24,435 bases of DNA, taken from contig JAEWMT010000140.1 of assembly GCA_023393095.1 (NCBI GenBank), positions 1 to 24,435 on the forward strand, written 5' to 3'. The translations under genes were made by a program, and so were the position numbers. The notes beneath the pieces were generated by a model. That model saw only the letters and a list, made by a program, of their open reading frames with translations, was not told the DNA's origin and searched no databases. Positions 1 to 9,011 of this stretch are shown here, one piece after another. Within the stretch, counting starts at the first letter, position 1, and every line of letters starts with the position of its first letter. The DNA is from Bacillota bacterium (GTDB taxonomy: Bacteria > Bacillota > Clostridia > Lachnospirales > Lachnospiraceae).

Positions 1-1950
1 ATTCATATGAAGGCTTACAAATAAATCAGCTCCCACGGATTTTGCAAACCCAGCTCTCTCGAGTAAGGTCGGATTAACATCTGAGGTTCTAGTATAATAA
101 ACCTTTAGCTTTGAAGGATCCTGGTTAAAATACTTCTTACCAATTGTATAGAGTATCTTAAAATTAAGATCTTTCTCTTTAATGCCATTACTCATTGTAC
201 CGGGAGCATCACCGCCATGACCCGGATCCAATATAACAATATTCTTGTAGATATCTTTTGGATTCCCTACCTTCACATATATATTGTTATTATCAGAGGT
301 TATCTTATAACCCTGAAGCTTTGTGGTAGTAATCTTAATTTTTGTATCATTACCGCTGGTTAGCGAAACTGAGATATTACTGACAACGGATGAATTGTTT
401 TTAAATGCATTACTATCAAAATAACTCTTATAGTCGCCCTTCAGTGTGATAACAAAATAATGACTGTGATAATAATCATCATCAGATATCATGGAGGAAG
501 TAACGTCCGAAGGCTTTGGTATGATAATATTATATTTACTTTCTTCAATTTCTTTCTCTTTTTTGAAGGAAATTGAGAATTTATTGCTGCTTTCATTGGT
601 ATTATATTGATAACCCTGATTTAAGGTTAGAATCAACTGGGTATGATTTGCTGTATTGATGGAAGCTATCTGTTTGATGAATTTAGTTCCCGATATAGAT
701 TTATTTAAATCTTGAATACCGTTTATTGTACCAGGAAGATCGATAAAGATCAAACCGGATTGTTCCGTTACTGAAGCATCCAATGGATTTACAGCCTTTA
801 AAGTAAGATAATCACCTTCATTATCTGTACTAATCGAAGCTTCAGTCAAAATATTGTATGTTGTAGTGTCATATTGTGAAAGATCTGCTTTCCAATTCTG
901 AATTATAACTCCTTTATCATTGTTATTCTTGGGATTATCTTCGTCCGAAGAATTTGATTTGGTTGTGATAACTGATGTTTTTGATGCACTGTTCCATTGA
1001 TAGCTATAGCCAAGACTTGTTGCTGTAACGCTTCCTGGAACCATAATATAGGATACGTTTGTTTCATGATTCGTAACAGATACTGGAGCAGTGGTAAGCG
1101 TTATACTCTTTCCATTTAAAACAGCCGATTTGCTTCCGACTGTCATAACAAGCCTATTTTCATTCTTGGAAATGGTTATTGACTTGTCAGCCTTATTATA
1201 GGTATAACCAGCCTTAATAGAAGAATCAGCAAATACGGCTTTTGCACGCAGCATTGCTGTACTATTAATGATGATATTTGGCATGCTGCCCAAACTTATA
1301 TTCTTCCCATCAATAGATACTTTCGCCTGTGTACCATTGTATTCAAACTTTTCACCGCCGTTATAGGATAATAATATGGTATGTTTTTTTATGGCAACCA
1401 TATTCTGATCTGCGTACCAGGTATAGCTAAGTCCCAAAGCTTCGGATACAAATCTTGAGGGTACAAGAATTTTGGTTTTATCTTTCGCTACATATTTTAT
1501 TTTCAATGGAGCTGCTGACATTATGACATTTTTATTATTTACCTTTGCTGTTTTACTTCCGATCGTCATTATAATGGTTGTTTTATATTTAGAAATGGTA
1601 ATTGTACCTTTTTTCTCATTATAATTGCAGTCTGCAAAGATATCTGAGTTCTGGAATATATCATCATAGGGCAATAACGCTATGCCATCTACGAGAATTC
1701 CCGGAGTATCTGAATCACCTATCATAGTACCGTTTAAAGTTGCTTTAATCTGCTTTCCTTTATAATCAGAGGTGGCTTTTTTGCTAACATCATATATTTT
1801 CAAACTTGCTTGGGCTTTTACAGTGCATAAAGATAATCCTGACATAATAAGTGCGATTATGATTATGCAGCATATTTTCAGCACTTTAAAACGGCTCATA
1901 AGAAAGCTTTCTTTCATAGGATAAACACTTATATTTAATAACTCTTTCAT
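1..1950 (-). CDS. Secreted N-acetylmuramoyl-L-alanine amidase with copper-amine-oxidase-like and AMIN domains (3' end off window)
   Basis: The open frame runs from ATG at 1950 to the window edge (650 codons, C-terminus missing). AGGAGG-like sequence precedes the ATG. A long basic n-region (residues 1-25) is followed by a hydrophobic core (about 26-42) and an A-x-A-type cleavage region (about 46-48), so the protein is exported. Residues about 50-300 hold two repeats resembling copper amine oxidase N-terminal-like domains, common in clostridial wall proteins. Residues about 330-540 look like AMIN-type beta-rich wall-targeting sequence. The catalytic Amidase_3 domain begins with DPGHGG at 575-580; H578, E592 and H648 (motif SLHMN) match three of the family's zinc ligands and catalytic positions. 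The last catalytic Glu lies outside. Family knowledge: it cleaves the bond between N-acetylmuramate and L-alanine in peptidoglycan. Neighbours to the right are unrelated and divergent. Confidence 0.9.
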   Translation of the reverse strand, partial: MKELLNISVYPMKESFLMSRFKVLKICCIIIIALIMSGLSLCTVKAQASLKIYDVSKKATSDYKGKQIKATLNGTMIGDSDTPGILVDGIALLPYDDIFQNSDIFADCNYNEKKGTITISKYKTTIIMTIGSKTAKVNNKNVIMSAAPLKIKYVAKDKTKILVPSRFVSEALGLSYTWYADQNMVAIKKHTILLSYNGGEKFEYNGTQAKVSIDGKNISLGSMPNIIINSTAMLRAKAVFADSSIKAGYTYNKADKSITISKNENRLVMTVGSKSAVLNGKSITLTTAPVSVTNHETNVSYIMVPGSVTATSLGYSYQWNSASKTSVITTKSNSSDEDNPKNNNDKGVIIQNWKADLSQYDTTTYNILTEASISTDNEGDYLTLKAVNPLDASVTEQSGLIFIDLPGTINGIQDLNKSISGTKFIKQIASINTANHTQLILTLNQGYQYNTNESSNKFSISFKKEKEIEESKYNIIIPKPSDVTSSMISDDDYYHSHYFVITLKGDYKSYFDSNAFKNNSSVVSNISVSLTSGNDTKIKITTTKLQGYKITSDNNNIYVKVGNPKDIYKNIVILDPGHGGDAPGTMSNGIKEKDLNFKILYTIGKKYFNQDPSKLKVYYTRTSDVNPTLLERAGFAKSVGADLFVSLHMN

Positions 1951-2414
1951 TCCTTATTGCTCCTCCTCTGTATTCTGTCCGATATGTTAAGCCAGTAATT
2001 CTCTAAGAATATACATATAAATTTCCAGCTTCTGTTCCACAGTTATTATAATGTTACATGATAGAATTAATTGATGTTAGAAATGTGTCATGGCAAAAAA
2101 ATCTACTATAAAATTCCTAATTTGATAAAAAAACTCTATCTAAACACAATACAACAGCAATAAAATACATATATATATTGTTCTACAGAGATAGTGTATT
2201 TCTTAATTAGAAATCATCAGCATTCTACATATGTTGATTAAATTTCTATCTATGTCAACTGTAAATCATAAGGTTAATCAGTGCTAAGAGTGTATATAAT
2301 AGTTATGTATAGAGAGTATTTAATTGTATTTAATAGTTATGCAAAGGTTTTTTTATTCAAGATTTTGTGTTATAATGTCAAATAATTAATTGGTGCGAAA
2401 GGTACGGTTATCAA
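1951..2414. other. AT-rich divergent intergenic region
   Basis: This 464-base gap separates the divergent amidase and ttcA-like genes. It must hold promoters for both. A minus-strand TATAAT lies at 2045-2050 but has no convincing -35. A plus-strand TATAAT lies at 2371-2376, about 44 bases before the ttcA-like ATG, with only a T-rich -35 region. I see no open reading frame, RNA gene or strong hairpin. Confidence 0.5.
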
Positions 2415-3143
2415 ATGAAGCTACAGCAGTTAATGAAATATACACGTAAGGCTATTGAAGATTATCACATGATTGAAGACGGGGATAAAATTGCGATTGG
2501 AGTTTCCGGAGGCAAGGATAGCCTGACCTTATTATATGCATTATCCGGAATACGTCGTTTCTATCCAAAGAAATTTGAGATTGAGGCCATCTCCGTTCAC
2601 ATGGGCTTTAAAGATATGGATTTCTCAGAAGTAGCTAACCTTTGCCGTAGTCTGGGCATTAATTTTACAATTGTTCAAACGGATATTGCAGATATTGTAT
2701 TTAACCATAGAAAAGAAAGCAATCCATGTTCTTTGTGCGCCAAGATGAGAAAAGGTGCTTTTAATACGAAGGCGAAAGAACTTGGTTGTAATAAGGAAGC
2801 TTATGCCCATCATTATGATGATGTAATAGAGACGATGATGATGTCATTAATCTATGAAGGCAGATTTTATTGCTTCTCTCCTGTTACTTATCTGGAACGA
2901 GCAGATATAACTCTGATTCGCCCATTAATCTATGTTGAGGAACAAGATATCAAAGGCTTTCGTAATGCCTATGAGCTTCCGGTCGTGAAAAATCCCTGTC
3001 CCGCGGATGGCTATACGAAACGGGAATACGTTAAAAAATTAATAAAAAGCCTACAGACAGAAAGTCCCGGCCTACGGGAGAGATTATTTCATGCGATTCA
3101 GAGCAGTGGAATAAATGGGTGGGCAAAACAGGAAGCAGAATGA
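2415..3143 (+). CDS. TtcA/TilS-family PP-loop ATPase, likely tRNA 2-thiolation enzyme
   Basis: A 242-residue cytosolic protein of the adenine-nucleotide alpha-hydrolase fold. The PP-loop SGGKDS is at 31-36. A CxxC pair (C105, C108 in NPCSLCAKMRKG) plus C194 (NPCPADGYTKRE) match the three cysteines that hold the iron-sulfur cluster in TtcA. TtcA activates C32 of some tRNAs with ATP and replaces its oxygen with sulfur. Firmicutes members of this group are often annotated only as ATP-binding protein or TtcA-like, so the exact modified nucleoside is not proven. The ATG at 2415 is preceded by a weak AAGG; no better in-frame start is seen. The recombinase gene follows about 167 bases downstream. 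Confidence 0.85.
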   Translation: MKLQQLMKYTRKAIEDYHMIEDGDKIAIGVSGGKDSLTLLYALSGIRRFYPKKFEIEAISVHMGFKDMDFSEVANLCRSLGINFTIVQTDIADIVFNHRKESNPCSLCAKMRKGAFNTKAKELGCNKEAYAHHYDDVIETMMMSLIYEGRFYCFSPVTYLERADITLIRPLIYVEEQDIKGFRNAYELPVVKNPCPADGYTKREYVKKLIKSLQTESPGLRERLFHAIQSSGINGWAKQEAE

Positions 3144-3236
3144 TATGGTATGACTTATGATCCTATGTGATAACACCTTAAATATAATATAGCTATTAAA
3201 CCTGTGATATATCGGCGAAATGAGATATTATGAAAA

Positions 3237-3263
3237 CCAAAATTTTTCACAAGAAAATTTTGG
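3237..3263. repeat. Inverted repeat (hairpin) upstream of recombinase start
   Basis: CCAAAATTTT at 3237-3246 and AAAATTTTGG at 3254-3263 form a perfect 10-bp stem with a 7-base loop. It lies in the leader ahead of the preferred recombinase start (3311). No T-run follows, so it is a poor terminator; it could be a 5' leader structure. It supports treating the upstream ATG at 3230 as non-coding. Confidence 0.5.
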
Positions 3264-3310
3264 CGCTTACAGCCTATAATTTACGGGCTATAACAAGGAT
3301 GGAGGCAACT

Positions 3311-4360
3311 ATGATGGAAAGAAATTATCATGATCAATTAAATATTGATAACGCGGTAAAGCTTCGACGTCTTGAAGAAGGTCTGCCCCGGTTTTGTCAA
3401 TATTTTTTTCGTGGAATAGAGCCTACAACTTCTTCCAGAACTAGAATTGCTTATGCATATGATTTAAAAGTATTTTTTGAATTTCTGGTGAATTCCAATC
3501 CAACGCTAAAGAATACTCCTATCCCGAACATTAAAATTGATATTTTAGATCAGATCAAAGCAATTGATATTGAAGAGTATCTTGAATATTTAACCTATTA
3601 CAAAACGGAGGATAAGGAGCGGCTCAATAAGGAGAACGGCAAGAAGCGAAAATTGGTTTCCCTTAGGAGCTTTTATAACTACTATTTTAAGAAAGAAATG
3701 ATAACAACAAATCCGGCTTCACTAATCAATGTTCCGAAACTACATGAAAAAGCAATTATCCGTCTAGAAATAGATGAAGTAGTTAAGCTGTTGGAGGAGG
3801 TGGAAACTGCTGAAAACATGACGAAGACACAGCAGAAATTCCATAATAAAACCAAGGTACGTGATCTGGCACTTATGACACTTCTCCTTGGAACCGGCAT
3901 CCGTGTCTCCGAATGTGTCGGCCTTGATATCAATGACGTGGATTTTGAGAATAACGGTATTAAGATTCGAAGAAAAGGTGGTTACGAGGTTATTGTATAC
4001 TTCGGTGATGAAGTCCGGGAAGCTCTTCTTACATATCTTGACGAACGTAAAAAACTAATACCTGCCGAGGGACATACCAATGCCCTCTTCCTTTCCATGC
4101 AAATGAAGCGCCTGAATGTTCGATCTGTTGAAAACCTAGTAAAAAAATATGCTTCTGTAGTAACCAAGCTCAAGAAAATAACACCACATAAGCTTCGCAG
4201 TACCTATGGTACCAGCTTATACCGTGAAACGGGTGATATCTATCTGGTAGCAGATGTATTAGGCCATAAGGACGTTAATACTACGAAAAAACACTATGCA
4301 GCGATTGAAGATAGCCGACGACGTAGTGCCGCTAATGTTGTTAGATTGAGGGAGAAATAG
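3311..4360 (+). CDS. Tyrosine recombinase (XerC/XerD-like integrase)
   Basis: The frame opens at 3230, but GGAGG at 3301-3305 sits 5 bases before ATG 3311 and 8 before ATG 3314, so one of these is preferred (about 349 residues, usual for Xer-like enzymes). The N-terminal SAM-like core-binding domain occupies roughly the first 140 residues and the catalytic domain the rest. Counting from 3230, the full active-site set is present: R225 (GTGIRVSE), K249, H320 and R323 (HKLR), H346 (GHKDV) and nucleophile Y356 (HYAAI). Family knowledge: such enzymes cut and rejoin DNA through a 3'-phosphotyrosine link. Its role could be chromosome dimer resolution or an orphan/mobile integrase. No dif-like site was identified. 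A decayed copy of its 3' end lies at about 10970-11158 in the same orientation. Confidence 0.9.
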   Translation: MMERNYHDQLNIDNAVKLRRLEEGLPRFCQYFFRGIEPTTSSRTRIAYAYDLKVFFEFLVNSNPTLKNTPIPNIKIDILDQIKAIDIEEYLEYLTYYKTEDKERLNKENGKKRKLVSLRSFYNYYFKKEMITTNPASLINVPKLHEKAIIRLEIDEVVKLLEEVETAENMTKTQQKFHNKTKVRDLALMTLLLGTGIRVSECVGLDINDVDFENNGIKIRRKGGYEVIVYFGDEVREALLTYLDERKKLIPAEGHTNALFLSMQMKRLNVRSVENLVKKYASVVTKLKKITPHKLRSTYGTSLYRETGDIYLVADVLGHKDVNTTKKHYAAIEDSRRRSAANVVRLREK

Positions 4361-4658
4361 AGTATCGTGGGTTGTCTTTATTAGAATGTACTTTTGCCGA
4401 ATTAATTAAGAAAGATAACCATAAAAATGTACAATGTGGAAATTGTCATAGACATATATTATATTTATAATACATAATACTTTAAATTGTGATTATATTG
4501 TTTTCATTGAAATAAAGTCCCCTATACTTAAATCAAGTATAAGGGACTTGTTGTTCTTCAAATATATTAATGAAACTATTTTGTATTTAAGTTCTCTAGC
4601 TGTTAATCCACCTTACTTAATGTACTTCCCAGTATGAAATCAATTAAAAGAAACTATC
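4361..4658. other. Convergent intergenic region
   Basis: About 300 bases between the recombinase stop and the end of the frameshifted S8 gene, which converge here. The only clear element is the hairpin at 4515-4549. Bases 4649-4662 are shared with 7514-7527 and belong to the end of the duplicated S8 unit. Confidence 0.6.
4515..4549. terminator. Bidirectional hairpin terminator between recombinase and S8 genes
   Basis: The arms at 4515-4529 and 4535-4549 are 15 bases each with a 5-base loop and one non-Watson-Crick position (C-A on plus, G-U on minus). A T-rich stretch follows on the plus strand. The position between convergent genes fits a shared terminator. Confidence 0.7.
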
Positions 4659-5952
4659 TTATTGCTTTAAGCTCTCAATCAATTTAACTGGATTCAACAT
4701 TCTGGCAGGATATTTTTTATTATTTCTTGTCACCTCTTTAAGCTCACCTGTCTTAAGTGCAGCCTTCCAGAATTCATCCGGTGTAATATCTGGTTTCACC
4801 TGACAGGCCATAGCATACAATCCGGTTAAATATGGCTCCATCGCACTCCAGCCCCCGCATCTATCAAAGGAATATTGATCATCTCCATGCGGATCAGCAT
4901 AGGTACGAGAACCAATAGGAACCAATAGCATCTCGCTGTTAAAGCTAGCTGTAAATGTCTTTTCAAAATAGTCTATAACCCCAGGAACATTTCCGACCAT
5001 ATCGAGCCAGGCTTTCCACTCATACATAAAATAGGAATCTGGGTTATCCGGGTCAGTTAACGGTTCTTTATCTAAGCTATATGGCCAGAAGTTATAGTTT
5101 TCATACATATTACAGGAAACAACGAAAATACCTTCCTTTTTCGCCCGTTCCACAGCCTTAGTAATTTCCATATAACCTTTATTCTCAGGGCACCACCCTG
5201 CGGATATCGACAATGCTCTAATTTTCTGGTCCTTTGGCAGCTGTTTATTAATATCCCGTATCTTGTCGATTGCTTTCGCATAAGGGATATAGTCAATGTA
5301 GACTTTACCGTCCTCCGATCTCGATTGATTATAACATCCGATGAAATATAAACTGGCATCAGGAGCAACTCCACATGTTTTACCCACACTTAAGGAAGAG
5401 ACAAACGGTCCGTGCATGGTAGCCTCATAATTAAAGATATTATTCATTTCTTCATAAAATTTAAATTGATTTCCATATTCCTTATGTTCTAGTAAAGGCG
5501 GCTGATCTATGATAGCAATATTCACCCCTTTACCCGTGATACCCTGGGTCTGTAAGTTTCTTATACCTAACCCGGGATTTTTGCCTAGCTCCAATATCTT
5601 TTTTTGGATCAAAGCCCTTAGGAAGCTTTTCAGGCCACTTCGTGCTCGTATTATAATTTATCTTCATCAACCTGTCGTAGTCCTTCGTAAGATCCAGAGA
5701 ACTCATGTCTGCCATTCTTAAATCCAAATACCCTCCATGATTAATTGCATCTTCCAAGGAATTCAACTTACCATTCATAGTCCATTTAGCAACTCTAGGT
5801 TTCGTGGAATTGCTGTAACTCCAATCCAACTTTGTATTACTAGTATCATTATTATGCTTAGATGCTGGAACTTCATTAATACTGTCTTTACTGCTCTTGC
5901 AGCCTGTTAAAATTACTGTCATAATCATTAATAATGCAAATACCTTTTTCAT
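4659..5952 (-). pseudogene. S8 (subtilisin-like) lipoprotein, frameshifted copy
   Basis: The gene is open in two overlapping frames that together match the intact paralog at 7527-8825. The first part starts at ATG 5952 (GGAGGGGGAG upstream; an earlier ATG at 5973 lacks this spacing) and encodes a lipoprotein signal ending LTGC, then reads out of frame. The second part carries the protease-like domain: AIIDQPP (Asp), SMHGPF (His), SCN (oxyanion Asn) and GGWSAMEP (Ser). The frames switch at an A7 tract (minus strand, bases 5599-5605) in CCAAAAAAAGATATTG. The paralog reads CCAAAGAAGATATTG; removing one A restores Pro-Lys-Lys-Ile. The rest is uninterrupted and similar to its paralog, so the break is recent, a phase-variable state, or a sequencing error. 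It is last in the row of three S8 genes. Confidence 0.85.
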
Positions 5953-6057
5953 ATAGCTCCCCCTCCGTATCATAAGTTTTTCATAAATAACTCTACTTTA
6001 CCAACTTAGATTCGCAAACATAGCCTAAATAAATGCGGCTTGAATTTATAATGAATG

Positions 6058-7398
6058 TTAATTTTGCAATTTCTCAATAACTCCTGCCGGATTAATAATT
6101 TTACGCAACTTGTAAGTTTGGTTATTATGCTCTATATCTGTAGTGACGGCGTTTGAATTAACAAGATCAATAAATTCCTGTGGTGTTATATCTGGTTTTA
6201 CCTGGCAGCATAACGCATAAAAACCTGCGCACCAAGGCACCGCCCAACTCAGGCCTCCTTCACGTGCAAGTTCATAAACATCATCTCCGGTACATCCGGC
6301 AATCGTCCGTGAACCGATTGGAAATAAGATTGAATTTTGATTTGAGTTTGGATGCGAATAAAAATCATCAGCAACCCATGATGCAGGCTGATAAGAATTG
6401 AAGCTATCGGGGTCATCGAGATAATCTCTATCCATACCAAAAAGGGAGAAATCCTTATAATATTCTTTGGTTGAGGTAGTAAGTACAAATACATTTTGTT
6501 CATCGGCTTTCTTTATTGCCTTCGTAATTTTATTATAACCTTTATCTTGACTGGAATAGCCCTTGGAAATGGAAATGACTCTTATTTTCTCGCTTTCAGG
6601 TAAAGATTTATTAATTTCCAGAATTCTTAATATGCAATCCGCTAAAAGACTTGCATCAAAATCAAAATCATTATTGGTATAATGCCCAAACGTATTAGCG
6701 ATAAAATAAAGCTTGGCACCTGGCGCTACGCCTATATCCTTACCGACTGCAATACTTGCTACGGCAGGGCCATGCATGGAAGCCTCATTATCAATACAAT
6801 GGATTTTTTCATATAACATAAGGTTATCCTTATATTGCTCATGAGAAAGCAAAAGTGGCTGATCAATAATTGCAATACCTATACCGCCTCCAGTTATTCC
6901 TTGCTTATGAAGTTCTCTTATACCAAGCCCAGGATTTTTATTGTATTCAAGTATTTTATTTGGGTCGAAGCCGTCAGGAAGAGTATCTGGCCAGACTGTA
7001 TTTGTATCAAAGGTTAAATCATTTAAATTTTTTACGATGCTTAAGTCTTCTTTTGAGATATCACAATTTCTAACATCATAGCCAAAGGTGTCGTCTTTCG
7101 TTTGAAAACCATTAAATGTTTTCCAACTCCAATCAGCACTCTGCTCGAAGGTGGTAATCGCAGGCTTACCCTGCTTTAATAAAGAGAGGTCAGCCAATTC
7201 GGTTTTGTATGAACATTCATCTGACACAGTATGATTACTGTAGTCTGAAATCGAATATGTATCAGCAACGGGTGTCGCAGTATTCTCACCTGAAGAGTTC
7301 TCCTTATTTGAGATTTTGGGTGTATGATCTGAGACATGGTTACACCCGGATAATGAGATGCATAAAGCAGATAAGATAATTACTTTTAGTGCTTTCAT
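6058..7398 (-). CDS. Divergent S8 (subtilisin-like) lipoprotein, middle paralog
   Basis: A 446-residue protein with a strong ribosome site (AGGAGG, 8 bases before ATG 7398). The type II signal peptide ends LSGC, so C19 is the predicted lipid anchor on the outer face of the membrane. A low-complexity Ser/Asn/Thr linker precedes the S8-like domain. Candidate triad residues: D179 (AIIDQP), H209 (SMHGPA) and S384 (GGLSWAVP). The canonical contexts are DTG, HGTH and GTSMAxP, so the motifs are divergent. The oxyanion Asn seen in the other paralogs (SCN) aligns here with S309. Activity is therefore uncertain; it may be a weak protease or a peptide-binding relative. It is more distant from the other two S8 genes than they are from each other, and lies between them on the same strand. 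Confidence 0.8.
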   Translation of the reverse strand: MKALKVIILSALCISLSGCNHVSDHTPKISNKENSSGENTATPVADTYSISDYSNHTVSDECSYKTELADLSLLKQGKPAITTFEQSADWSWKTFNGFQTKDDTFGYDVRNCDISKEDLSIVKNLNDLTFDTNTVWPDTLPDGFDPNKILEYNKNPGLGIRELHKQGITGGGIGIAIIDQPLLLSHEQYKDNLMLYEKIHCIDNEASMHGPAVASIAVGKDIGVAPGAKLYFIANTFGHYTNNDFDFDASLLADCILRILEINKSLPESEKIRVISISKGYSSQDKGYNKITKAIKKADEQNVFVLTTSTKEYYKDFSLFGMDRDYLDDPDSFNSYQPASWVADDFYSHPNSNQNSILFPIGSRTIAGCTGDDVYELAREGGLSWAVPWCAGFYALCCQVKPDITPQEFIDLVNSNAVTTDIEHNNQTYKLRKIINPAGVIEKLQN

Positions 7399-7526
7399 TT
7401 TTTTTCCTCCTAGATAATATTTGAAAAAATTTTGATAATATATGAAACAGCTAAGTGGTTTTACTGTTAAAGTATCCTTCTTGTCGATCCTTCCCGATAT
7501 TTAAACAATCGAAGGAAACTATCTTA

Positions 7527-8825
7527 TTACTTTAAGCTTTCAATCAATTTAACCGGATTCAACATTCTAGCAGGATATTTTTTATTATCTCTTGTTACCT
7601 CTTTAAGCTCACCCGTCTTAAGTGCAGCTTTCCAGAATTTATCCGGTGTAATATCCGGTTTCACCTGACAAGCCATAGCATACAATCCAGCCAGGTATGG
7701 CTCCATCGCACTCCAGCCTCCTACTCTGTCAAAGGCATATTGATCATCTCCATATCGATCGGCATAGGTACGGGATCCGGTAGGAACCAAAAGCATCTCG
7801 CTATTAAAGCTTTCTGTAAATGTTTTTTCAAAATATTCGACAAACCCAGTAATATGTGCAACCATATCAAGATAGGATTCCCATTCATATATGATATAGG
7901 AATCTGGGTTATCTGGATCAGTCGTAGGTTCTTTATCTAAGCTATATGGCCAGAACTTATAGTTTTCAAACATATTACAGGAAATAACGAAAATACCTGC
8001 TTTCTTCGCCCGTTCCACAGCCTCAGTAATTTCCTTATAGCCTACATTCTCAGGGCACCACGATGCAGATATCGACAATGCTCTTATTTTCCGGTCTTTC
8101 GGCAGCTGTTTATTAATATCCAGTATCTTGTCGATTGCTTTAGCATAAGGGATATAGTCAATATAGACTTTACCGTCCTGTGATTTCGATTGATTATAAC
8201 ATCCGATGAAATATAAACTGGCATCAGGAGCAACTCCACATGTTTTACCCACACTTAAGGAAGAGACAAACGGCCCATGCATGGAAGCCTCATTATCATT
8301 GACATTTATTTCATCATAAAATTTAAACTGATTGCCATATTCCTTATGTTCCAGTAAAGGTGGATAATCTATAATGGCAATATTTACTCCCTTACCCGTG
8401 ATACCCTGGGTCTGAAGGCTTCTTATACCTAACCCGGGATTTTTGCCTAGCTCCAATATCTTCTTTGGATCAAAAAACTTGGGAAGCTTGTCCGGCCATT
8501 TTGTACTCGTATCATAAACTATATTCATCAACCTGTCATAGTCCTTTGTAAGATCCAGAGAACTCATGTCTGCCATTCTTAAATCCAAATCCGGTCCCCA
8601 CTTAGGTGCATCTTCTAAGGAATTCAGCTTACCATTCCCCATAGTCCGTGTAGCAACTTTCGGTTTATTGGAATAGCTGTAGTTCAAATCCACCTTCGTT
8701 TTACTAATATCAATATTATTATACTTTGATGCTGAGACTTTATAAATACTATCTTTACTGCTCTTGCAGCCTGTTAATATTACTGTCATAATTATTAATA
8801 ATGCAAATATCTTTTTCTTTTTCAT
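7527..8825 (-). CDS. Divergent S8 (subtilisin-like) lipoprotein, intact paralog
   Basis: A 432-residue protein starting at ATG 8825 behind AGGGGGAG. The lipoprotein signal ends LTGC with C20 as predicted lipidation site. After a linker and an N-terminal region of about 100 residues, the S8-like domain runs from about 125 to 415. Candidate catalytic residues are D153 (AIIDYPP), H183 (SMHGPF), oxyanion N284 (SCN) and S372 (GGWSAMEP). Their order and spacing fit the subtilase fold, though flanking residues differ from classical members. The broken copy at 4659-5952 is near-identical over most of its length, including sequence just past the stop. The BlaR1-like gene ends 186 bases upstream on the same strand with no obvious terminator between. 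The substrate is unknown. Confidence 0.82.
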   Translation of the reverse strand: MKKKKIFALLIIMTVILTGCKSSKDSIYKVSASKYNNIDISKTKVDLNYSYSNKPKVATRTMGNGKLNSLEDAPKWGPDLDLRMADMSSLDLTKDYDRLMNIVYDTSTKWPDKLPKFFDPKKILELGKNPGLGIRSLQTQGITGKGVNIAIIDYPPLLEHKEYGNQFKFYDEINVNDNEASMHGPFVSSLSVGKTCGVAPDASLYFIGCYNQSKSQDGKVYIDYIPYAKAIDKILDINKQLPKDRKIRALSISASWCPENVGYKEITEAVERAKKAGIFVISCNMFENYKFWPYSLDKEPTTDPDNPDSYIIYEWESYLDMVAHITGFVEYFEKTFTESFNSEMLLVPTGSRTYADRYGDDQYAFDRVGGWSAMEPYLAGLYAMACQVKPDITPDKFWKAALKTGELKEVTRDNKKYPARMLNPVKLIESLK

Positions 8826-9011
8826 ATAACTCCCCCTTTGGTTATTGTGAATTTATTACTTTCTGCTTCTGTGATATCAGTGGTTACTGCATTTAATTAC
8901 TCTATTAAGAGAGCCATCAGCTTCAGCTGCGTAGTTGTTAAATCTATTTCCTAGATATCATCACAGAACACATAACATAACTCGTCCAAGTTTTCTTATC
9001 ATTTTAAATTT

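Larger units (their letters stand above)
4649..8825 (-). repeat. Duplicated S8 gene unit (two near-identical copies flanking a distant paralog)
   Basis: The units at about 4649-5952 and 7514-8825 match closely at DNA level from the ribosome binding site to just beyond the stop codon (shared GAAACTATCTTATT at 4649-4662 and 7514-7527). They lie in direct orientation about 2.9 kb apart with the middle paralog between them. They could recombine and delete or exchange sequence. Confidence 0.8.

Noticed and set aside
3230..3310. Longer N-terminus for the recombinase from ATG 3230
   Set aside because: No ribosome site upstream, the stretch contains a perfect hairpin, and GGAGG at 3301 points to ATG 3311/3314.
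5072..5389. Second minus-strand frame of 105 codons inside the frameshifted S8 gene
   Set aside because: It is the off-frame reading of the protease domain; the assigned frame aligns with the intact paralog.
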